From: Thermoanaerobaculia bacterium
GTDB taxonomy: Bacteria; Acidobacteriota; Thermoanaerobaculia; UBA5066
NCBI GenBank assembly: GCA_017999215.1
Contig: JAGOBQ010000170.1
Span: 1 to 8,110, forward strand
Direction: 5' to 3'
DNA length: 8,110 bases
Below are positions 1 to 5,153 of the stretch, piece after piece. Below the pieces are notes generated by a model. The model was not told where the DNA came from. It did not search any database and worked only from the letters and a program-made list of their open reading frames with translations. The position numbers and the translations under genes are program-made. Within the stretch, counting starts at the first letter, position 1; every line of letters begins with the position of its first letter.

Positions 1-514
1 CCATGTAGGAGTAGGCCGAGACGGCGATCGCGCCGAGGAGGTGGGGCGCGAGCTTGATCGTCAGGTAGATCGACGTCGGCCCGTCGGCGCCCCCGATGAT
101 CCCGATCGCGCCCGACTCCTGCGGCGTGAACCCGAGCTGGTTCGCCGCGAGGAACGTCCCGAAGACGCCGAGCTGGGCGGCGCCGCCGAGGAGGAACGTC
201 TTCGGGTTCGCCAGGAGCGGCCCGAAGTCGGTGAGCGCCCCGAGGCCGAGGAAGATGAGCGGCGGGAAGATCTCGAGCTCGACCCCCTGGAAGAGGTAGT
301 GGAAGAGACCGCCCGGCGCGCCGTCGGCCGGGAGGTTCATCAGGCCGTTCAGGGGGAGGTTCGTCATCAGCGCCCCGAACCCGATCGGGACGAGGAGGAG
401 CGGCTCGAACTCCTTCCTGATCGCGAGCCAGAGGAGGAGGAACGCGACCGCGATCATCACCCCCTCGCGCCACGTCAGCGCGAGGAAGCCGGTCTGCGCG
501 AGCAGCTTCTCCAC
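1..514 (-). CDS. mmdB: Na+-translocating decarboxylase beta subunit (OadB/MmdB family), partial
   Basis: Integral membrane subunit that decarboxylates carboxybiotin and couples this to Na+ export. The first 171 residues are visible; the rest lies beyond the left edge. A hydrophobic helix spans about residues 18-31, and further hydrophobic segments follow. The family signature GIIGGADGPTSIY is at residues 138-150. Its aspartate (Asp144) corresponds to the essential Na+-site aspartate of characterised OadB proteins. I chose the GTG start at 514 because GGAGG (525-521) lies 6 bases upstream, inside the last codons of the biotin carrier gene; that gene's TGA ends one base before this GTG, so translational coupling is likely. 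The family also serves oxaloacetate and glutaconyl-CoA decarboxylases. The mmdB name rests on the acyl-CoA carboxyltransferase at the head of the operon. Family assignment is very secure; the substrate is inferred. Confidence 0.95.
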   Translation of the reverse strand, partial: MEKLLAQTGFLALTWREGVMIAVAFLLLWLAIRKEFEPLLLVPIGFGALMTNLPLNGLMNLPADGAPGGLFHYLFQGVELEIFPPLIFLGLGALTDFGPLLANPKTFLLGGAAQLGVFGTFLAANQLGFTPQESGAIGIIGGADGPTSIYLTIKLAPHLLGAIAVSAYSYM

Positions 515-515
515 G

Positions 516-926
516 TCACCCCTCCGGGGCGTAGCGGATGAGGGGGTCGCGCACCTGGACGGACGCGCCCGCCTCCACGCAGACCTCCGCGATCGTCCCG
601 CTGCGCGGGGCGTAGATGTAGGTGTCCATCTTCATCGCGTCGAGGAGGACGACGGGGGTCTTCCCCTCGACGTGCATTCCCTTCGTCACGAAGACCTTCT
701 GGACGGTGCCGGCGATCGGCGAGGCGATGACGTTCGGGTCGCCGGCGCCGCCGGCGACCGGAGCCGGGGCGGGAGCGGGGGCGGGCCGCGCGGCCTCGGT
801 CATCGGAGCCGTCGCCGCGCCCGGGTACGGGAGGGTCGCGGCCGAGCCGATCGCCTCGTCGTCCTGGAGGACCTGGACCTCGACGTCGTAGACCTTGCCA
901 CTGACGGTGATGCGGAGCTTCTTCAT
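516..926 (-). CDS. mmdC: Biotin carboxyl carrier subunit of decarboxylase (MmdC type)
   Basis: 136-residue biotinylated carrier that shuttles the carboxyl group from the carboxyltransferase to the membrane pump subunit. Three parts are visible: an N-terminal segment opening MKKLRITVSGKVYDVEV, typical of decarboxylase carriers; a flexible Ala/Pro linker at about residues 45-60 (PAPAPAPAPV); and a C-terminal biotinyl domain from about 66 to 132. The biotin site is DAMKM at 96-100, with Lys99 as the predicted biotinylated lysine. The residue two before the usual AMKM core is Asp here, where Glu is more common. The ATG at 926 is 2 bases after the TAG of the upstream gene; the SD is weak (GAAGAG), so expression probably depends on coupling. 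A much longer reading frame continues upstream, but it runs out of frame through the carboxyltransferase gene and is not protein-like. Role secure; the mmdC name follows from the operon. Confidence 0.93.
   Translation of the reverse strand: MKKLRITVSGKVYDVEVQVLQDDEAIGSAATLPYPGAATAPMTEAARPAPAPAPAPVAGGAGDPNVIASPIAGTVQKVFVTKGMHVEGKTPVVLLDAMKMDTYIYAPRSGTIAEVCVEAGASVQVRDPLIRYAPEG
521..525 (-). promoter_or_regulatory. SD site of mmdB inside the mmdC terminus
   Basis: GGAGG on the minus strand lies in the final Pro-Glu-Gly codons of the biotin carrier gene and sits 6 bases before the GTG at 514. It decides the GTG start of the beta subunit; no ATG offers a comparable site at this junction. Confidence 0.78.
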
Positions 927-928
927 CT

Positions 929-1249
929 CTATCTCTTCGGGTCCAGCCTGTGGGACCTCAGGATGTCGATCCGTCCGACCCGCGACCAGTTCTCCTGGCC
1001 GGTGGGACGGAGGACGTTGATTCGGCGGACGACGACGGACTTCCCGAGCGCGGCGGTCGCCGCCGCGGCGAGGACCGCCACGAGCTCGGGCGTGAAGCCG
1101 TCCTCGGGAAGGACGGGCGGTGCGGCGGCGGCTTTCGCGGCGGCCTGCCTTCGGGTCACGAACTGGAAGGCGTAGAGGACGCCGACGAGGAGCGCCATGA
1201 CGCACATCACGACGCTGAAGCAGACGAGGGCGACGACTCCGGGCGACAT
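929..1249 (-). CDS. mmdD: OadG/MmdD-family small membrane subunit of Na+-pumping decarboxylase
   Basis: 106-residue small subunit expected to hold the carboxyltransferase at the membrane and stabilise the complex. One transmembrane helix is clear at about residues 5-31 (start MSPGVVALVCFSVVMCV). A charged and Ala/Pro-rich linker follows (about 33-48), then a soluble domain with FTPELVAVLAAA (52-63) and a C-terminal stretch containing NWSRVGR and ending in SHRLDPKR. That helix, linker and TPE-type helix layout is the pattern of OadG-like subunits. The ATG at 1249 has an excellent AGGAGG SD (1260-1255) that overlaps the TAG stop of the carboxyltransferase gene. The assignment rests on architecture and operon position more than on strong sequence motifs, because this family is poorly conserved. 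No MmdE-like epsilon gene is present between it and the carrier. Confidence 0.82.
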   Translation of the reverse strand: MSPGVVALVCFSVVMCVMALLVGVLYAFQFVTRRQAAAKAAAAPPVLPEDGFTPELVAVLAAAATAALGKSVVVRRINVLRPTGQENWSRVGRIDILRSHRLDPKR

Positions 1250-1254
1250 CGGCG

Positions 1255-1261
1255 CCTCCTA
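1255..1261 (-). promoter_or_regulatory. SD site of mmdD overlapping the mmdA stop
   Basis: On the minus strand the mmdA stop TAG (1261-1259) is immediately continued as AGGAGG (1260-1255), followed five bases later by the ATG of the small membrane subunit at 1249. A ribosome ending mmdA is thus placed on a near-perfect SD, which suggests coupled and matched translation of the two subunits. Confidence 0.8.
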
Positions 1262-2803
1262 CATCGGGATGTTGCCGTGCTTCTTCTGCGGGCGCTGGTC
1301 GCGCTTGGCCCGCAGCGTGACGAGGCGCTCGATGAGGAGCCGCCGCGTCCAGGACGGCCGGATCACGTCGTCGACGTAGAGCGCGGCCGCGGCACGGTAG
1401 GGGTTCGCGTGGAGCTTCCGGTACTCGGCGACCTTCTCGGCGAGGAGGTGGCTCTTGTCCTTGGCGGTCTTCGCGGCCTCGAGCTCCCGGCGGTGGAGGA
1501 TCCGCGCGGCCCCTTCCGGCCCCATGACGGCGATCTCGGCCGTCGGCCAGGCGAGGACCGAGTCGGCCCCGAGGTCCTTCGAGCACATCGCGAGGTAGGC
1601 GCCGCCGTAGGCCTTCCGCAGGATGACCGTCATCTTCGGGACCGTCGCGGCCGAGTACGCGAAGAGCATCTTCGCGCCGTGCCGGATGATCCCGCCGTGC
1701 TCCTGCGCGACGCCCGGCAGGAACCCGGGGACGTCGACGAGCGTGACGATCGGGATGTTGAAGATGTTGCAGGTGCGGACGAAGCGGGCCGCCTTGTCGG
1801 AAGCGTCCATGTCGAGCGAGCCCGCGAGGTGCATCGGCTGGTTCGCCACGATTCCGACGACCATCCCGCCGAGCCGCCCGAAGCCGTTGACGATGCTCCG
1901 GCCGAAGGCCTCCTGGACCTCGAGGAACGAGCCCGGGTCGACGAGGCGCCCGATGACCTCCCTCACGTCGTAGGCCTTTCGCGGGTCCTCGGGGACGAGC
2001 TCGTCCATCGCCTCGTCGTCGACGAGCGGCTGGTCGAACGGGAGGTCGGGGGGCGACTCGAGGTTGTTCGACGGCAGGTAGGAGAGGAGCCTCTTCACGA
2101 TCGCGACGGCCGTCCGCTCGTCGGGCGCGGCGAAGTGGATGTTCCCGGAGACCTCGGAGTGGACCTTCGCCCCGCCGAGCGCCTCGTCGGTGATGACCTC
2201 GCCGGTCGCCGCCTTGATGACGTCGGGCCCGGCGATGAACATCTTCGCGCTCTCCTCCACCATGACGATGAAGTCGGTGAGGGCCGGCGAGTAGGCCGCG
2301 CCGCCGGCGCAGGGGCCCGCGATGACGCTGATCTGCGGGACGACGCCGGAGAGGAGCGTGTTCGTGTAGAAGATCTGGCCGTAGCCGGAGAGGGCCTCGA
2401 CCCCCTCCTGGATCCGGGCGCCCCCCGAGTCGTTGAAGCCGACGACGGGGAGACCGGTCCGGAGCGCCCCGCGCAGGCACTCGCAGATCTTCGCGGCGTG
2501 CACCTTGCCGACGGAGCCGCCGCTGACGGTGAAGTCCTGGGAGAAGGCGTAGACGGCGCGGCCGTCCACCCACCCCTTGCCGGTCACGACGCCCTCGGCG
2601 GCGAGGACCTTCGCGCCCGGCTCGCCGTTGTCCTCCTGGGCCCAGAGGCCGAACTCCACGAAGCTCTCGGGGTCGAGGAGGAGGCCGAGGCGCTCGCGCG
2701 CGGTCAGCTTCCCCTGGCGGTGCTGCTTCTCGATCTTCTCGGCCCCGCCGCCCAGAAGAAGCTCCCGCCTCCTTTGATCGAGGTCCGAAAAACGCTTGGA
2801 CAT
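1259..2803 (-). CDS. mmdA: Methylmalonyl-CoA decarboxylase alpha / acyl-CoA carboxyltransferase subunit
   Basis: 514-residue biotin-dependent carboxyltransferase of the PccB/MmdA family, full length for the family. It is expected to move the carboxyl group of (S)-methylmalonyl-CoA onto carrier biotin, giving propionyl-CoA. Two crotonase-like halves are visible. The N-terminal half has KLTARERL (32-39), DSGGARIQEG (125-134) and GPCAGGAAYSPALTDF (163-178). The C-terminal half has VDVPGFLPG (357-365), the oxyanion-type region HGGIIRHGAKML (369-380) and AYGGAYLAM (398-406), and it ends in KKHGNIPM, the classic terminus of this family. The ATG at 2803 follows GAGGAGG (2813-2807) closely. Propionyl-CoA carboxylase beta (PccB) is the main alternative. 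The adjoining OadG-type, carrier and OadB genes, and the absence of a biotin carboxylase gene here, favour the Na+-pumping decarboxylase. Fold and chemistry are near certain; the direction of the reaction in the cell is inferred. Confidence 0.93.
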   Translation of the reverse strand: MSKRFSDLDQRRRELLLGGGAEKIEKQHRQGKLTARERLGLLLDPESFVEFGLWAQEDNGEPGAKVLAAEGVVTGKGWVDGRAVYAFSQDFTVSGGSVGKVHAAKICECLRGALRTGLPVVGFNDSGGARIQEGVEALSGYGQIFYTNTLLSGVVPQISVIAGPCAGGAAYSPALTDFIVMVEESAKMFIAGPDVIKAATGEVITDEALGGAKVHSEVSGNIHFAAPDERTAVAIVKRLLSYLPSNNLESPPDLPFDQPLVDDEAMDELVPEDPRKAYDVREVIGRLVDPGSFLEVQEAFGRSIVNGFGRLGGMVVGIVANQPMHLAGSLDMDASDKAARFVRTCNIFNIPIVTLVDVPGFLPGVAQEHGGIIRHGAKMLFAYSAATVPKMTVILRKAYGGAYLAMCSKDLGADSVLAWPTAEIAVMGPEGAARILHRRELEAAKTAKDKSHLLAEKVAEYRKLHANPYRAAAALYVDDVIRPSWTRRLLIERLVTLRAKRDQRPQKKHGNIPM

Positions 2804-2819
2804 GTGCCTCCTCGGTACT

Positions 2820-2835
2820 CCTTCCGGTCGGAAGG
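2820..2835 (-). repeat. Inverted repeat in probable mmdA leader
   Basis: CCTTCC-GGTC-GGAAGG is a perfect 6-base-pair stem with a 4-base loop. On the mmdA side the second arm ends 6 bases before the GAGGAGG SD. It could be an operator or a leader hairpin near the ribosome site; at this length and base composition chance is also possible. Confidence 0.45.
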
Positions 2836-2900
2836 GGGAGGAATCGTACTCCTAGGGGGCGCGGGCTGCCGGGGCGTCCTTCGCGGCGCCGGCGTGCGGA

Positions 2901-2913
2901 GAGACGGCGTCTC
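2901..2913 (+). repeat. Inverted repeat upstream of amn
   Basis: GAGAC-GGC-GTCTC is a perfect 5-base-pair stem with a 3-base loop, ending 18 bases before the amn ATG and just before the candidate -10 box. An operator half-site pair is possible. It is short enough to be accidental. Confidence 0.35.
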
Positions 2914-2931
2914 CGGTAATCTGAGCGTTTC

Positions 2932-4101
2932 ATGGAGCGCGTCGTCGATTTCGCCGCCCTCTCTCCCGAGGCGGATCGGACTCCGCTCGTCGGGTCCCTC
3001 TGCGACGCCGTGGAGGAGACCTGGGACGAGGGCCTCTACCCGCTGGTGGTGGTGGACCGCCCCTGGTCCCGCCACAACCCCCTCCTTCGCGGCGAGTTCG
3101 CACGCCCCCGGGCGGTCCGGTGGTACCTCGAGAGGGAGCTCGGGAAGCTCGCGTCGGCCGGCGCGAAGGTCACCGTCGGCGGGTCGCGGGAGCGGGTCCC
3201 GTTCGACGACCCCGCGCATTTCGAGAGCCTCGACGAGGAGGCCTGGGACCTCCGGCAGAAGAAGCTCTTCCTCTTCCGCGCCGAGAGGATCGACCTCTCC
3301 CTGAACCGCCTCGAGCACTACACCGGCACGCCCGCGGAGCGGTTCCAGCGGCACGTCCTCTTCACGAACTACGAGATGCACGCCGAGGCGTTCCGCGCCC
3401 GCTACCCCGGGGCCGTCGGCCCGGCGCGGAGCGTCCAGATGCCGGCGTGGCACCACGAGCTCCCCGGCAGCGCGGGGCTGACGCTCGTGAACATCGGCGT
3501 CGGCCCGTCGAACGCGAAGACGATCACCGACCACGTCGCCGTCCTCCGCCCCGACGCCGTCCTGATGGTGGGCCACTGCGCCGGCCTCCGGAACCACCAG
3601 GAGGTCGGCGACCTCGTCCTCGCGACCGGTTACATGCGCGACGACCGGATCCTCGACGACGTCCTCCCGACGAGCGTCCCGGTCGCCTCGAACCACTTCC
3701 TGAACGCGCTCCTCCTCGAGGAGATGGAGGCGCGCGGCCTCTCCTACCGGATGGGGACCGTCTTCACGACCTCGAACCGGAACTGGGAGTTCAACCAGGC
3801 GGGCGCTCTCGCCGCGATCCGCGCGAGCCGGAGCGTCGCCGTCGACATGGAATCGGCGACCGTCGCCGCGAACGGCTTCCGCTACCGGATCCCGACGGCC
3901 GCCCTCCTCTGCGTCAGCGACAAGCCGCTCCACGGCCAGCCGAAGCTCTCGGCCGAAGCGCAGGCGTTCTACCGCGAGAGCCGGGTGACGCACCTCGAGG
4001 TGGCCGCCGAGGCGCTCGAGAAGGCGCGGGACCGCTTCCCCGGCGGCCTCCCCGCCTCCGACATTCGCTCCGCCGACGAGCCGCTCCTCGGGTCGGTCTG
4101 A
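2932..4101 (+). CDS. amn: AMP nucleosidase
   Basis: 389-residue cytosolic enzyme that hydrolyses AMP to adenine and ribose 5-phosphate, in purine salvage and adenylate balance. An N-terminal Amn-specific domain covers about 1-165. The nucleoside phosphorylase-like catalytic domain follows, with LVNIGVGPSNAKTITDHVAV (185-204), MVGHCAGLR (212-220), NRNWEFNQ (282-289), VDMESAT (304-310) and CVSDKPLHG (327-335). Asp330 in the last motif corresponds to the catalytic Asp of E. coli Amn. VDMESAT carries the ribose-binding Met-Glu pair. The protein is about 95 residues shorter than E. coli Amn (484), probably through a shorter N-terminal domain. The start is well fixed: an in-frame TAA at 2917-2919 lies only four codons upstream and ATG 2932 is the first start after it. 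No SD is visible. It is divergent from mmdA and convergent with the PfkB kinase. Confidence 0.95.
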   Translation: MERVVDFAALSPEADRTPLVGSLCDAVEETWDEGLYPLVVVDRPWSRHNPLLRGEFARPRAVRWYLERELGKLASAGAKVTVGGSRERVPFDDPAHFESLDEEAWDLRQKKLFLFRAERIDLSLNRLEHYTGTPAERFQRHVLFTNYEMHAEAFRARYPGAVGPARSVQMPAWHHELPGSAGLTLVNIGVGPSNAKTITDHVAVLRPDAVLMVGHCAGLRNHQEVGDLVLATGYMRDDRILDDVLPTSVPVASNHFLNALLLEEMEARGLSYRMGTVFTTSNRNWEFNQAGALAAIRASRSVAVDMESATVAANGFRYRIPTAALLCVSDKPLHGQPKLSAEAQAFYRESRVTHLEVAAEALEKARDRFPGGLPASDIRSADEPLLGSV

Positions 4102-4107
4102 CCCGCC

Positions 4108-4122
4108 GGCGCGGCCCGCGCC
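4108..4122. terminator. GC-rich hairpin between convergent amn and pfkB-family genes
   Basis: GGCGCG-GCC-CGCGCC forms a perfect 6-base-pair stem with a 3-base loop, 6 bases past the amn stop and in the 41-base gap to the convergent kinase gene's stop. There is no T-run on either strand, so it is not a textbook intrinsic terminator. It could pause polymerase or protect 3' ends for both transcripts. Confidence 0.4.
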
Positions 4123-4142
4123 CTCCGCACGCGGACGCTCGC

Positions 4143-5063
4143 CTACGGCTCGTACGGCTCCGGGTCCGAGGCGACGAGCTGCCGGAGCGGCTCGGCCCCG
4201 AGGAAGCCCTCCGCCGCCGAGGCGGCCCCGAGCTTCCAGGAAGCGAAGACGACGGCGCGCCGGAGCGCCGCCCGCGCGTCACGCTCCCTCACGTAGCCGT
4301 CGAGGAACGCCGAGAAGAGGGCGTCTCCCGCGCCGACGGTGGAGACCACGGAGCGCGTCCGCACCGCCGGGACCCTCTCCACGGTCCCCTCGGAGGGGAG
4401 GTGGAGGAGGGCGCCTCTCGCCGCCAACCCGACGACGACGACCTCCGGAGAGAACCGCGCCCCGAGCTCGCGGGCGAACTCCTCCGCCGGGACGGGGAGC
4501 GCGTCGTCGCTCAGGAAGACGACCTGCGCGGCGCGGAGGAAGTCGGCGTTGTACGGGTCGTCGAGAGAGGAGAGGGCGTGGACGTCCGTCGCGACGAGCT
4601 TCCCGGCGGACCGCGCCGCGGAGAGGAAGGGCCGGGAGAAGTTGACGTTGCAGAGGGCCGCCGCGTCGGACGCGGCGAGCGCCTGGACGAAGAGCTCCTG
4701 CGGATAGCTCCGCTCCTGGACGTCCTTCAGGTCGACGTGGATCTGCCGCCGCCCTTCCCCGTCGTAGAGGACGACCGACTGCGCCGTCTCCCGGGCCCCG
4801 TCGCGGACCCAGAAGCCGTCGAGCCCGTCGCGCGACAGGGCGTCGCGGACCTGGCGGCCCGCGAGGTCGGGGGCGACGAGCGAGAGGAGGAGAGGCGAGC
4901 TCCCGAGGGCCTGGAGCGCGCGGGCGACGTTGTAGCCGACGCCGGAGACCGACGACGCGACGCCGAAGAACGGGTAGCGGACCGGGAAGTACGGCACCGG
5001 GAAGGCGTCGACCTTCACGGTCGTCTCGAGGTTCACGAGGCCGGAGACGAGGATTCGAGCCAT
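4143..5063 (-). CDS. PfkB/ribokinase-family carbohydrate kinase, substrate unknown
   Basis: 306-residue cytosolic kinase of the PfkB family, which phosphorylates sugars or nucleosides with ATP. The N-terminal region begins MARILVSGLVNLETTVKVDA and has the family's glycine/asparagine sugar-binding motif at SGVGYNVARALQALG (40-54). The C-terminal PfkB signature STVGAGDALFSAF is at 241-253, with Asp247 as the catalytic base and the Gly-Ala-Gly anion hole. Length is normal for the family. The stretch VRYPFFGVASSVSGVGYN (28-45) looks characteristic of a subgroup I cannot tie to a substrate. The ATG at 5063 was chosen because the conserved beta strand begins right after it. Its SD is poor, and the longer upstream frame is antisense to the deacetylase gene. 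Amn next door yields ribose 5-phosphate, so a nucleoside or ribose substrate is tempting, but convergence gives no real support. Confidence 0.88.
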   Translation of the reverse strand: MARILVSGLVNLETTVKVDAFPVPYFPVRYPFFGVASSVSGVGYNVARALQALGSSPLLLSLVAPDLAGRQVRDALSRDGLDGFWVRDGARETAQSVVLYDGEGRRQIHVDLKDVQERSYPQELFVQALAASDAAALCNVNFSRPFLSAARSAGKLVATDVHALSSLDDPYNADFLRAAQVVFLSDDALPVPAEEFARELGARFSPEVVVVGLAARGALLHLPSEGTVERVPAVRTRSVVSTVGAGDALFSAFLDGYVRERDARAALRRAVVFASWKLGAASAAEGFLGAEPLRQLVASDPEPYEP

Positions 5064-5110
5064 GGCGCCCCATTCTCGCTCCACCCGGCCCTTTCGTTCG
5101 GCCCTCGACC

Positions 5111-5123
5111 GTGCAGAATGCAC
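5111..5123. repeat. Inverted repeat upstream of the deacetylase
   Basis: GTGCA-GAA-TGCAC is a perfect 5-base-pair inverted repeat with a 3-base centre, 30 bases before the preferred GTG start. It overlaps both the alternative ATG (5118) and a weak -10 candidate, so an operator here could block transcription of the deacetylase. Statistical support is modest. Confidence 0.4.
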
Positions 5124-5143
5124 CGCACCCCATCTCACGATCC

Positions 5144-5148
5144 GGAGG
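5144..5148 (+). promoter_or_regulatory. SD site deciding the GTG start of the deacetylase
   Basis: GGAGG lies exactly 5 bases before GTG 5154. The in-frame ATG at 5118 has no such site and would add 12 polar residues ahead of the signal peptide, so GTG is the better start. Confidence 0.75.
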
Positions 5149-5153
5149 TCCTC

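Larger units (their letters stand above)
2804..2931. promoter_or_regulatory. Divergent intergenic region between mmdA and amn
   Basis: These 128 bases must hold the promoters of both the decarboxylase operon and amn. On the minus strand TACGAT (2848-2843) is a passable -10 box for mmdA, but I see no matching -35. On the plus strand GGTAAT (2915-2920) is a possible -10 for amn, very close to its ATG. Two inverted repeats (2820-2835 and 2901-2913) and a direct repeat (2815-2822 and 2846-2853) also lie here. That a promoter region exists follows from gene layout; the exact boxes are guesses. Confidence 0.5.
5064..5153. promoter_or_regulatory. Divergent intergenic region between kinase and deacetylase genes
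   Basis: 90 bases that should hold promoters for both genes. It contains the inverted repeat GTGCA-GAA-TGCAC (5111-5123) and two copies of CGGCCCT (5086-5092 and 5099-5105). No convincing -35/-10 pair is visible on either strand; CAGAAT (5114-5119) is a weak plus-strand -10 candidate lying inside the inverted repeat. Confidence 0.4.

Noticed and set aside
41..541. 166-codon plus-strand open frame at the left edge
   Set aside because: Antisense to the OadB-family gene, whose GGADGPT signature is unmistakable; the translation here is almost all charged residues.
755..792. GC-rich repetitive run in the biotin carrier gene as a possible DNA repeat element
   Set aside because: It simply encodes the Ala/Pro flexible linker common to biotin carrier subunits.
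927..2933. Long N-terminal extension of the biotin carrier to 805 residues
   Set aside because: This part runs out of frame through mmdA and the small subunit gene and is Arg/Gly/Pro-rich. The true carrier starts MKKLRITV at 926.
950..3304. 784-codon plus-strand open frame across the decarboxylase operon
   Set aside because: It is antisense to mmdA and neighbours with a highly charged, low-complexity translation (many Asp, Arg, Glu, Gly). High third-position GC removes stop codons from such shadow frames.
3120..5153. Plus-strand extension upstream of the deacetylase, making a 1012-residue protein
   Set aside because: The extension is out of frame with amn and antisense to the kinase gene, and reads as Arg/Pro/Asp-rich noise. 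Real protein sequence begins at the signal peptide after 5154.
5118..5153. ATG 5118 as the deacetylase start
   Set aside because: No SD precedes it, and the 12 extra residues are polar and spoil the signal peptide. GTG 5154 has GGAGG at ideal spacing.
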